Assembly: GCA_958427375.1 (NCBI GenBank)
Contig: CAUABY010000114.1
Coordinates: forward strand, 1 to 6,952
Length of the DNA: 6,952 nt
Direction: 5' to 3'
Source of the DNA: an uncultured Eubacteriales bacterium
GTDB lineage: Bacteria; Bacillota; Clostridia; Oscillospirales; Oscillospiraceae
This document shows, one piece after another, positions 1 to 5,933 of the stretch. Below the pieces are notes generated by a model. The model worked only from the letters and a program-made list of their open reading frames with translations. It was not told the origin of the DNA and ran no database searches. A program made the position numbers and the translations under genes. Numbering within the stretch: the first letter of the stretch is position 1; the number at the start of each line of letters is the position of its first letter.

Positions 1-47
1 CGGCGCGGCTCTGATATGCCACCGGCATATCATTCACTCCCGCGCCG
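1..47. repeat. Nested palindromic repeat element (MPPAYHS-type)
   Basis: Two inverted repeats are nested. An outer pair CGGCGCGG (1-8) / CCGCGCCG (40-47) encloses an inner 9-bp pair TGATATGCC (12-20) / GGCATATCA (24-32) with a 3-nt loop ACC. The inner palindrome read forward gives the peptide MPPAYHS. I recall this phrase, often in tandem, from spurious short ORFs in gut Clostridia genomes, which points to a dispersed intergenic repeat rather than a gene (memory, not a search). It lies downstream of the permease and may fold as RNA or a cruciform. The left end may be cut by the window edge. The structure is certain; the family assignment is moderate. Confidence 0.55.
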
Positions 48-121
48 CCGCTTCGTTACCCCTCGCGCTCCCCTGCGGCTCTGTTTTCTCTGCATTGCAG
101 CATGGTTTTTTTACAGTCTCA

Positions 122-160
122 AGCCCCGCATGGTTTATATGCCATGCGGGGCTATTTTTA
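122..160 (+). terminator. Rho-independent terminator downstream of the permease gene
   Basis: A perfect 12-bp inverted repeat AGCCCCGCATGG (122-133) / CCATGCGGGGCT (142-153) has an 8-nt loop and is followed on the plus strand by ATTTTTATT. The T-tract therefore serves rightward transcription best. On the minus strand the hairpin still follows the permease stop (168) by 14 bases, but the tail there is TTGAGACTGT, a poor U-tract. It probably works in both directions with unequal strength, ending the minus-strand ABC operon and any plus-strand transcript arriving from the left of the window. Confidence 0.75.
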
Positions 161-167
161 TTGTATT

Positions 168-2534
168 TTATTGTGCGCCGATATTTTCAACTATGGACAT
201 TTTTTGTATGCGCTTTATCGGCGCGTACACCGCCAAGACCACCGAGACGGCCACGAGCAGGAGGATGAAGAGTAGGCCGCTGACGGGCACAGACCACGTA
301 TCGCCCCAGCGGGCGCTTATCATAATGTCAAAGAGAAGCTTATTCAAGCCCAAGCCAAGTGCCGTGCCGAGCACCGAGCCGGTGACGGCATAGGCCGCCG
401 CCTCCGCAACTATCATGCGCGATAACTGGATGTTACTGAGGCCGATTGCTCGGAACACCCCGTACTGTTTCGCGCGCGCCGCAACACTCATGGCAACGCT
501 GTTTATAACATTGAACACGGTTATCAGCGCAATGAGCACGAGAAAGCCGTAGATGAAAAGCCAGACGCTAAAGTACGCGCCCATGACGCTCCTGTTGTCC
601 GCGCGCTTGTCGGAGAAATTCAGCCCCTCGCCGAGACCGCGGCGAATTTCGTTTACCTCCGCGTCCGTCGCGCCCTTTGCAAGACGCACATCGACAACGG
701 CATATCCATTTTCCCCCGTTATCCGGCGGAAGGTGTCTTCTGCGCAGATGATGACCTCCTCGCCGACATTGGCTTTCACCGGGCTTACGGTGAGTATGCC
801 GCTGAGCTGCAGCTCCGTACTTTGCCCGCCGTATTCCACACTCAGCTTGTCTCCGGGCCGCATGAGGCTTTGCGCGGAGTATAGCGCGAGCGCGGTATTT
901 ACATCAACCCGCGCGCCCTTTACCGAGCCGGACTGCAAATAGTCACCCGCCCAGTCAAACTGCCGCGCGTCATATGACACCAGCAGCGCGGTTTTCCGCT
1001 CCCCGTCTATTATAAGCGGGAGATTATATGCGCACATGCGCCCGTACACGGCGGCCACCGCCGGGTTCTCTGCAAGCTCTTTCACGCGCGCCGGGTCAAT
1101 ATTGCATAAGCCGTCGGCACTTGTGGCGGTGATATCCGCCGCCCAGGGGTAAAGCGGGGTCAGGGCGTGGTTAAAAAAGGCCGCGGGCACAGAGAACGAG
1201 AGGAAGAGCACGATGCTGAGGGCGAATGAGCCCGTCATCAGGGCAAAATTTTTGTGGCTTTCTCGCGCGTGGTGTATGCCGAGCGCCGTATCAACCTTGA
1301 AAAGCCTCGTATTCGCCGCGCGGCGCACGGGCTGCAAATCGTTTGCGCCGCCGGAGACGGCCGCCAGCGGCGACACCCGCGCCGCCCTTTTTGCCGGGGC
1401 GCGCGCCGCTAAGAGCACGGTTAGAAAGCCGATAACAAGCCCCGCGAGCACACTTGCCGCGCTGAAAGCAAGCGCCGGCATCGCCCCGAAATACTCCGGG
1501 CTGAGCACACGCAACACGGCGCACAAGACCCAGATTACCGCCACACCGCACAGCACGCCAACCGGGATAGCAAAGCGGCACCAGTTCAAGGCCTCTTTAC
1601 GAACAAGGCACATGACCTGTCTTGGTGTCGCGCCGACACAGCGCAGGAGGCCAAAAAACTCCGTCCGCTGGGCGACATTACTGTTGAGGCTGCTTGCAAT
1701 CATCAGGCTGCCCGCGCACAGCACGAGCACCGAGAGCACGGCGGCGGCTACATAAATGCGCATCATAAATGAGCTGCGGCTCTGGCCGAGCAGGCCGAGG
1801 AGCATGGTGTTCTCCTGCATCTGCCAGTCCTCAACGCCGCACTGCGCCTTGAGCTCGGCAATTTTTGCCTGCACATTCCCCGTACTCGAAAAGCGCAGAT
1901 AATACGGCGCGGCCACCCCTGCGGCCTCGCCCTGTATATCGCCGCCGGGCGCGGCAACGGCGCGGAAGTCATCCATGGTGACGAAGATACCAAAGCAGTC
2001 GTTTCTTGAGATAAGGGCGGCTGTTTTTACGAAGCCGGACACGGTAAGGTTGAGCTTATTGCCATCCGGCATACTGAGCTCAAAGTCGTCGCCAAGCCTT
2101 AGGCCGAGTAAGTTTTCGGCATTATCCGTGATGACCGCCTCGCCGGTCTGCCTTGGTGCGCTGCCTTTTACAAGCACATCCGGGAAAATCTCACTGAACC
2201 ACTCCTCGCCGCTGCCGCAGATAACGGTCTCCCTGCCGCCGACAAGATAGCCCTGCGCGGCAGAATAATTCACCGTGTCGTACTGCACTAACAGCTCAAC
2301 ATCAGGCCGCGCGGCTATGACCGCCGCGTCCTCCGCTGTGATATCGTGCAGGAGGATATGCCAGTTTCCATAGTCCTGACGTGCTTTCAGAATCTGACTG
2401 CGCACAAACATATCCGCCATGCCAAAAATGGCAGTGACGAGGAACACCGCAAGCGCGATGCAGAAAACGGACATGCGGTTTTGCTTTTTGTGTATCCGCG
2501 CGGATATGGGGACGAGGTCAAGATAACGCTTCAT
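168..2534 (-). CDS. ABC transporter permease, FtsX/MacB type with two extracytoplasmic domains
   Basis: This is the membrane subunit of an ABC transporter working with the ATPase encoded just upstream. From the ATG at 2534 it has 788 residues. Predicted layout: TM1 about 22-45, a large extracytoplasmic domain about 46-258, TM2-4 (259-282, 316-342, 355-378), TM5 about 430-452, a second outer domain about 455-650, and TM6-8 (654-678, 707-730, 752-772). Each half has the FtsX signature after its first core helix: RTEFFGLLRCVGATPRQV (290-307) and AKQYGVFRAIGLSNIQLSR (688-706), the likely coupling loops to the ATPase. This is the tandem MacB/LolCE-like fold of type VII exporters. I chose this start because GGGAGGG lies 7 nt before it; an in-frame ATG at 2576 would add 14 residues deep inside the ATPase gene. 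Such proteins usually move peptides, antibiotics or lipoproteins by mechanotransmission. The substrate here is unknown. Confident in family, not in substrate. Confidence 0.93.
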   Translation of the reverse strand: MKRYLDLVPISARIHKKQNRMSVFCIALAVFLVTAIFGMADMFVRSQILKARQDYGNWHILLHDITAEDAAVIAARPDVELLVQYDTVNYSAAQGYLVGGRETVICGSGEEWFSEIFPDVLVKGSAPRQTGEAVITDNAENLLGLRLGDDFELSMPDGNKLNLTVSGFVKTAALISRNDCFGIFVTMDDFRAVAAPGGDIQGEAAGVAAPYYLRFSSTGNVQAKIAELKAQCGVEDWQMQENTMLLGLLGQSRSSFMMRIYVAAAVLSVLVLCAGSLMIASSLNSNVAQRTEFFGLLRCVGATPRQVMCLVRKEALNWCRFAIPVGVLCGVAVIWVLCAVLRVLSPEYFGAMPALAFSAASVLAGLVIGFLTVLLAARAPAKRAARVSPLAAVSGGANDLQPVRRAANTRLFKVDTALGIHHARESHKNFALMTGSFALSIVLFLSFSVPAAFFNHALTPLYPWAADITATSADGLCNIDPARVKELAENPAVAAVYGRMCAYNLPLIIDGERKTALLVSYDARQFDWAGDYLQSGSVKGARVDVNTALALYSAQSLMRPGDKLSVEYGGQSTELQLSGILTVSPVKANVGEEVIICAEDTFRRITGENGYAVVDVRLAKGATDAEVNEIRRGLGEGLNFSDKRADNRSVMGAYFSVWLFIYGFLVLIALITVFNVINSVAMSVAARAKQYGVFRAIGLSNIQLSRMIVAEAAAYAVTGSVLGTALGLGLNKLLFDIMISARWGDTWSVPVSGLLFILLLVAVSVVLAVYAPIKRIQKMSIVENIGAQ

Positions 2535-3213
2535 CCTTTTTCCCTCCCAAGTCCGTGAGAACGCCATCCGACACATGCAAGACCCTGTCCACCGCCGCAG
2601 TGAGATTTTTATTGTGGGTTATCATCAAAATGCTCTGCTGATAGCGGCGCGAGGCGCGGCTCAAAAGCTCAATGACATCCTGACTGTTCTTGCTGTCGAG
2701 GTTACCGGTGGGCTCGTCCGCCAAGATGAGCTTGGGCTTCGTAATGAGCGCGCGGCCAATGGCAACGCGCTGCTGCTGGCCGCCGGAGAGCTGATATGGC
2801 AGGTGGAGGCGGCGCTCTGTCAGGCCGAGCAATTCCAAAATCTCCTCCACGGCCGCCTTGTCCGGCTTACGGTAGTCTAAAAGCAGGGGAAAAATAATAT
2901 TCTGCTCCACATTCAGCTCCGCGATGAGCTGGAAAGACTGAAAGACAAATCCGATATTACGGCGGCGGAAGATGGCGCGCTGCTCCTCTTTCATGGAAAA
3001 GAGGTCTTGCCCATCGACCGTGATTTTGCCAGAAGTGGGCGTGTCAAGCGCGCCGATGCAGTTTAAAAGCGTACTCTTGCCGGAGCCGGACTCGCCGATA
3101 ACGGCGGCAAACTCGCCTCTTTCCAGCGAGAACGACACGTCTTTCAGCGCGTCAATGCGCGCCTCGCCCGTGCCATAGCTTTTGCACAGGTGTTCTATTT
3201 TTAATATTTCCAT
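2518..3213 (-). CDS. ABC transporter ATP-binding protein, MacB/LolD family
   Basis: This is the cytoplasmic ATPase that powers the adjacent permease. It has 231 residues from the ATG at 3213, a normal length for the family. Visible motifs in order are Walker A GESGSGKST (40-48), Q-loop Gln92 in VFQSF, signature LSGGQQQR (142-149), Walker B LILADEP (162-168) with catalytic Glu167, D-loop NLDS (171-174), and switch His200 in MITHN. All key residues are present, so it should be active. ADEPTGNLDS is the form typical of the MacB/LolD/FtsE group that pairs with FtsX-type permeases. The start is fixed by AAAGGAGG at 3221-3228, 7 nt upstream; an in-frame ATG at 3267 would add 18 residues with no family match and cross a hairpin. 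The stop overlaps the permease start by 17 nt, so the two are translated together. Expression is probably controlled by the upstream two-component system (inference from order). Confidence 0.96.
   Translation of the reverse strand: MEILKIEHLCKSYGTGEARIDALKDVSFSLERGEFAAVIGESGSGKSTLLNCIGALDTPTSGKITVDGQDLFSMKEEQRAIFRRRNIGFVFQSFQLIAELNVEQNIIFPLLLDYRKPDKAAVEEILELLGLTERRLHLPYQLSGGQQQRVAIGRALITKPKLILADEPTGNLDSKNSQDVIELLSRASRRYQQSILMITHNKNLTAAVDRVLHVSDGVLTDLGGKKDEALS
2542..2548 (-). promoter_or_regulatory. Ribosome binding site that sets the permease start
   Basis: GGGAGGG on the minus strand sits 7 nt before the ATG at 2534 and inside the last codons of the ATPase gene. It favours the 788-residue permease over the longer form from 2576, and it implies translational coupling with the ATPase. 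Confidence 0.75.
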
Positions 3214-3232
3214 GTATGTTCCTCCTTTGTTT

Positions 3233-3250
3233 GACGGGCACGGACCCGTC
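3233..3250 (-). promoter_or_regulatory. Small leader hairpin between kinase and ATPase genes
   Basis: GACGGG (3233-3238) and CCCGTC (3245-3250) form a 6-bp GC-rich stem with a 6-nt loop, ending 4 nt before the ATPase ribosome binding site. No T-tract follows on the minus strand (AAACAAAGG instead), so it is not a classic terminator. It could mark a processing or stability boundary between the regulator and transporter parts of the transcript. It could also be chance, as 6-bp GC stems are common in this GC-rich DNA. Confidence 0.35.
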
Positions 3251-3256
3251 TGTTGA

Positions 3257-3303
3257 GAGGATATCAAAGTGCGCTTACAATAAGGTGAATTTAAGCTTAC
3301 AAT
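3257..3303 (-). promoter_or_regulatory. Candidate response-regulator operator and weak promoter for the ABC genes
   Basis: On the plus strand GCTTACAAT occurs twice exactly, at 3273-3281 and 3295-3303, 22 bp start to start, which is two steps of 11 bp and about two helix turns. OmpR-family regulators typically bind direct repeats stepped by about 11 bp (established for PhoB and OmpR relatives). The second copy overlaps the last codons of the kinase gene. Downstream in the minus direction only a poor -10 (TATCCT, 3257-3262) is visible and no good -35, as expected of an activator-dependent promoter. The middle of the array contains TAAGGTGA, which also occurs at the regulator's own promoter. 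The repeat is seen directly; its role as operator is inference. Confidence 0.45.
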
Positions 3304-4526
3304 TCCGTAAGGAAACTGAGCGTGAACACTGTTCCCCTGTTCAGCTCGCTCTGAACGGATATCATGCCGCCCTGCCCCTCCACAATGGACTTTGCGAGCG
3401 GCAGGCCGAGCCCCACGCCCTGCGTGGCGAGGGAATTTTTACTGCGGTAGAAGCGTTTGAAAATATGGTGGATATCCTCCGGGGCGATACCGCCGCCATC
3501 GTCGGCTATGAAAAGGCGCAGCATGGCAGGGCTTTGCTCCCAGCTTATGCGCACCGTGCCGCCGGGCGACATATGGTCGAGCGCGTTTTTGACAATGTTG
3601 CCCACCGCCTCCGCCGTCCACGCCATATCGCAGGTAAGGCGCTGCTCCGCGTCGCCCTCAGTTATTATCCGTTTATTCTCGCTTTTTGCGCGCGTGGTCA
3701 GCTCGTTTAATGAAAGCTCCACCAGCTCGGAAACGCGGCAGGGCTTTTTCTCAAAGACTATATTCCCCGCGTCAAGCCGTGTTATTTTTAGCATGGACAG
3801 TATGAGCTGCTCCATGCGCTTTAGCGACACGCCCATTTTCTCCGCAAAGTGCCTGACCGTGTCGGTGTTTTCCGGCTCGTTTGCGATTATCTCCTGATAC
3901 ATTGTCAGCGCCGCAAGCGGCGTTTTGAGCTGATGGGATATATCGGATATGGTGTCCTTCAAAAACTCACGCGATTGATGCTCCGTCTCGTTTTGGGCCT
4001 GGAGCATGGTTGCAAGGCGCTCGGCCGTGGCGAAGAGCTGATACACCGTGCCCTCACCGTTTTGCGGCAAATGCGCGGAAAAATCGCCGTTTATATAGTT
4101 ATTCAGCACCATATCCGCCTGTGTATAGAGCCGGGCGCGGCGGTGTGCGAATATCAGCGTACCAGCCGCGAGTATGGAGAGTGAGCCGAGCGCCACTGCG
4201 AGCACAGCGGCGAATGTGCGGCTTTGAAAGCGGCTGATAAACGGGTGCAACGCATTATCGCTCCGCGCGCCTATGCCGACCGCCGCTGTCAAGCGCTGGC
4301 CGTCGGGCGTCGTCTCCGTGCCGGTGAGCGCGGCAGCAGCCGTGCTCTTTGAAACGCCCGCCTCCAAAAGCGCGGAGGCGACGGCCTCATCATGCGCAAG
4401 GTAGAGCTCCTTCACCTGCCGAACCTGAAAGGCTAACAGGGAGAGCGCGGCGAGGGCGAAGAGCAGCACGAAAACGAGCATGAAGAGGGCGAAGCCTCTG
4501 AAATCTCTGTCACGGCTGATGCTCAT
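3297..4526 (-). CDS. Sensor histidine kinase, membrane-bound, two-component
   Basis: This kinase has 409 residues and is the partner of the regulator encoded just upstream. It has TM1 about 11-33, a short Ala-rich extracytoplasmic region about 34-103, TM2 about 104-126, a HAMP-like linker about 127-180, a dimerisation/phosphoacceptor helix with His198 in SHQLKTP, and a HATPase domain. The ATP-binding boxes are visible: N-box WTAEAVGNIVKNALDH (303-318), G1 DDGGGI (342-347), F-box FKRFYR (356-361) and G2 GVGLGL (370-375). All are intact. The outer loop of about 70 residues could sense a ligand directly, unlike the loop-less intramembrane kinases of Bce-type systems. The ATG overlaps the regulator stop as ATGA (4-bp overlap), and GGGAGGAG lies 8 nt before it at 4535-4542, so start and coupling are clear. 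The next genes downstream encode an ABC pair that it probably controls. Confidence 0.95.
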   Translation of the reverse strand: MSISRDRDFRGFALFMLVFVLLFALAALSLLAFQVRQVKELYLAHDEAVASALLEAGVSKSTAAAALTGTETTPDGQRLTAAVGIGARSDNALHPFISRFQSRTFAAVLAVALGSLSILAAGTLIFAHRRARLYTQADMVLNNYINGDFSAHLPQNGEGTVYQLFATAERLATMLQAQNETEHQSREFLKDTISDISHQLKTPLAALTMYQEIIANEPENTDTVRHFAEKMGVSLKRMEQLILSMLKITRLDAGNIVFEKKPCRVSELVELSLNELTTRAKSENKRIITEGDAEQRLTCDMAWTAEAVGNIVKNALDHMSPGGTVRISWEQSPAMLRLFIADDGGGIAPEDIHHIFKRFYRSKNSLATQGVGLGLPLAKSIVEGQGGMISVQSELNRGTVFTLSFLTEL

Positions 4527-5221
4527 AGCGGCTGCTCCTCCCAGCGATAGCCAAAGCCCCTCACGGTTATCAGGTGCCGGGGCTGTGAGGGCTTGTCCTC
4601 CACCTTTTCACGCAGGCGGCGCACATAGACGGAGAGCGTGTTATCGTCCACAAAGCTGCCCAAATCGTCCCACAGCTCATTCAAAATCACATCCCGCGTC
4701 ACGACGCGCCCGGCGTTTCGCACCAGCAGGCACAGCAGGCGGTATTCTGCCCCGGTCAGCTCCAGGCTCTTTCCGCGAAGGATGACACGGTTTGAGAGCA
4801 GATCAATCGTTACATCACCGCAGTCGATACTTGTGGTTTTGCCGCTGTCGCTAAGTCCCGCGCGGCGCAAAAGGGCGCGGATGCGCGAGCAGAGCTCGCC
4901 GAGCTTAAAGGGCTTTGTGATATAGTCGTCCGCGCCGCTGTCCAAGCCGCGGATAACGTTGACCTCCTCATCAGAGGCGGTCAGAAAGACTATGGGTATG
5001 CGCTTATTCTCGCGCCGCACCGCTTCGCAGAGCTCAAAGCCGGTGCCGTCCGGCAAGCTCACATCTAAAATCAGCAGGTCATATTTATCCGTCTCGCGTA
5101 AAAGCCGCCGTGCCTCTTCAAGCGTTCCCGCAATGTCCACATCAAAGCCGTTCTTATTCAGCGTATACTTTAAGCCGTCCACAAGACCGACATCGTCCTC
5201 TAAAAGCAGTAAGTTATTCAT
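4523..5221 (-). CDS. OmpR/PhoB-family DNA-binding response regulator
   Basis: This is a 232-residue transcription factor activated by phosphotransfer from the adjacent kinase. The receiver domain (about 1-120) has the acidic pocket Glu8-Asp9-Asp10, phosphoacceptor Asp53 in LILDVSLPDG, the switch Thr81 in TASDEE and the invariant Lys103 in ITKPF. The C-terminal winged helix (about 130-228) shows the OmpR-type pattern ELTGAEYRLLCLL, the recognition-helix region NTLSVYVRRLREKV, and the wing RHLITVRGFGYRW. Everything expected is present. It is the first gene of the module, with a 5' untranslated region of roughly 25 nt after a strong promoter. Its ribosome site is weaker than those of its neighbours (AGGGGG). 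The likely targets are its own promoter and the ABC genes downstream, judged from a shared TAAGGTGA sequence. Confidence 0.96.
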   Translation of the reverse strand: MNNLLLLEDDVGLVDGLKYTLNKNGFDVDIAGTLEEARRLLRETDKYDLLILDVSLPDGTGFELCEAVRRENKRIPIVFLTASDEEVNVIRGLDSGADDYITKPFKLGELCSRIRALLRRAGLSDSGKTTSIDCGDVTIDLLSNRVILRGKSLELTGAEYRLLCLLVRNAGRVVTRDVILNELWDDLGSFVDDNTLSVYVRRLREKVEDKPSQPRHLITVRGFGYRWEEQPL

Positions 5222-5251
5222 AATAGCCCCCTGTCATGCTTCGTTAAGGTG

Positions 5252-5280
5252 ATTATACTTTTTATGAGAGCCAATAGCAA
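5252..5280 (-). promoter_or_regulatory. Sigma-70-type promoter for the two-component operon
   Basis: On the minus strand -35 TTGCTA (5275-5280), a 17-bp spacer and a perfect -10 TATAAT (5252-5257) precede the regulator ATG at 5221. Transcription would begin near 5245. The sequence TAAGGTGA (plus strand 5245-5252) touches the -10 and start point and could be a binding site for autoregulation. Confidence 0.8.
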
Positions 5281-5284
5281 GCTT

Positions 5285-5329
5285 AAAGCGCGCAAGACCC
5301 TCCGGTTTAGCCGGATGGCCTTGCACTTT
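5285..5329 (-). terminator. Hairpin terminator after the DUF4179 relic
   Basis: On the minus strand a long stem is formed by GCAAGGCCATCCGG and CCGGAGGGTCTTGC around a CTAAA loop, with one G-U pair and one A-G mismatch. AAAG / CTTT extends it at the base with a small bulge. It folds better as minus-strand RNA, begins within a few bases of the TAA at 5331, and ends in CTTTAAGCTT, a weak U-tract. It probably insulates the regulator promoter from leftward read-through. A leader or repeat role is possible. Confidence 0.6.
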
Positions 5330-5330
5330 A

Positions 5331-5705
5331 TTATGCTGATGGGTCGTCACCCCTATAGACGCTCACTTCTTCAAAGCCCGGCTCCGTCCTCTCTTGCGCC
5401 CTGTAGCCGGAAACTGTAAAGGAGAGGTATGCAAAGCGGTCATCCACGATGACCGTATCGGGCTCTATCGTGATGCCATTTTCCGTTACGGCAAGATCCG
5501 TATAGTCTAGGCTTTCTTTGTATACCTTTGCCATATTGTCATCAGTGAGCTGCTGCTGTTGTTCATCCGTTGCCTGAATGTTACCCTGCATACCTCTGCC
5601 CCAATAGTGGTAAATAGCCGCGGCGGCGCTGATCCCACCAATCATTACAGCGCAAACAGCCGCTGCTGCTACAATCTGCTTTGCGAAAACACGTTTGGTT
5701 TTAAA
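5331..5705 (-). pseudogene. DUF4179-type anti-sigma-like membrane protein, truncated at both ends
   Basis: The reading frame is open from 5705 to the TAA at 5331 (124 codons), but it has no usable start: two TAA codons sit directly before it, and the first ATG (5645) is in the middle of a membrane helix without a ribosome site. The residues read KTKRVFAKQIVAAAAVCAVM and continue through GGISAAAAIYHYWGRG. This is the cytoplasmic-edge basic patch plus single TM segment typical of DUF4179 proteins, followed by QATDEQQQQLTD and about 70 residues of the outer domain, ending abruptly at RGDDPSA. Full proteins usually have an N-terminal zone of tens of residues and a much longer C-terminal part (recall). 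They are generally encoded beside an ECF sigma factor as its likely membrane anti-sigma partner; no sigma gene is seen here. I read it as a relic broken by rearrangement, perhaps by the element at right. Family recognition is by memory of these motifs. Confidence 0.7.
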
Positions 5706-5707
5706 TT

Positions 5708-5713
5708 ATTATA
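5708..5713 (-). promoter_or_regulatory. Orphan TATAAT -10 box before the DUF4179 relic
   Basis: A perfect TATAAT on the minus strand lies 3 bases before the relic's open frame. The best -35 at a 16-17 bp distance is TTGCGC/TTTGCG, only about 3 of 6 matches. It may be a weak promoter or chance in an AT-rich patch. No translation start follows it closely. Confidence 0.3.
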
Positions 5714-5735
5714 AAAGCTGTCGGTAAAAGCGCAA

Positions 5736-5771
5736 AACACCCCCAAGACCGTTTCCGGTTTTGGGGGTGTT
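5736..5771 (-). terminator. Strong intrinsic terminator in the junction
   Basis: A 16-bp stem (AACACCCCCAAAACCG with CGGTCTTGGGGGTGTT, one A-C mismatch on this strand) has a GAAA tetraloop on the minus strand. It is followed by TTTTGCGCTTTT, which suits minus-strand termination. The plus-strand tail is TAACATTT, so some bidirectional activity is possible. It stands between the recombinase and the relic, and no complete gene ends just before it, which suggests its original gene has been lost. Confidence 0.75.
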
Positions 5772-5883
5772 AACATTTATGCTATTTTCTGTGCGCTATT
5801 GCGCGTGAACTCAGGCATTTTTGATTGCGGACTGTGTCGCTATGCACTAATTGCGTCAACCAAACAGATTATATCCAAAAATA

Positions 5884-5922
5884 AAGAAGTAGTCAAGCCA
5901 TAAACAAGCCTGACTACCTCTT
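5884..5922 (-). terminator. Terminator of the serine recombinase gene
   Basis: GTAGTCAAGC (5889-5898) pairs with GCCTGACTAC (5908-5917) with one mismatch, and flanking AAAGA / TCTTT lengthens the stem. On the minus strand it starts about 12 bases after the recombinase stop (5934) and is followed by TTCTTTATTTTTGG. Placement and T-tract both fit an intrinsic terminator for that gene. Confidence 0.75.
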
Positions 5923-5933
5923 TTTACATCATT

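Larger units (their letters stand above)
5706..5933. other. Non-coding junction between recombinase element and DUF4179 relic
   Basis: No ORF with a start and ribosome site is visible here. The stretch contains two hairpin terminators (5736-5771 and 5884-5922) and a TATAAT at 5708-5713 (minus strand). Composition changes from AT-rich on the right to GC-rich on the left, so an element boundary probably lies in or near it. A minus-strand frame ending at the TAA of 5777-5779 reads MPEFTRNSAQKIA just before the 5736-5771 terminator and may be the tail of a lost gene, but it is too short to claim. The attachment site cannot be placed without the other end. Confidence 0.5.

Noticed and set aside
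16..393. Plus-strand ORF of 125 codons beginning MPPAYHS
   Set aside because: It starts inside the palindromic repeat, crosses a terminator hairpin and runs antisense into the permease gene. It has no ribosome site and no recognisable domain.
1213..1755. Plus-strand ORF of 180 codons, rich in Ala, Arg, Ser and Thr
   Set aside because: It is antisense to the FtsX core of the permease. The composition is that of a GC-rich shadow frame, with no start signal.
2535..2576. Longer permease N-terminus starting at 2576
   Set aside because: It adds 14 residues inside the ATPase gene, while a good GGGAGGG site 7 nt before the ATG at 2534 and the typical MKRYLDL start fit better.
3216..3710. Plus-strand ORF of 164 codons
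   Set aside because: It is antisense to the kinase ATPase domain, which has all its motifs intact on the minus strand. The frame is open because of GC-rich codon bias.
5331..5645. A 104-residue intact small protein starting at 5645
   Set aside because: The homologous frame continues 20 codons upstream through the same membrane helix, and the ATG has no ribosome site, so it is an internal codon of a relic.
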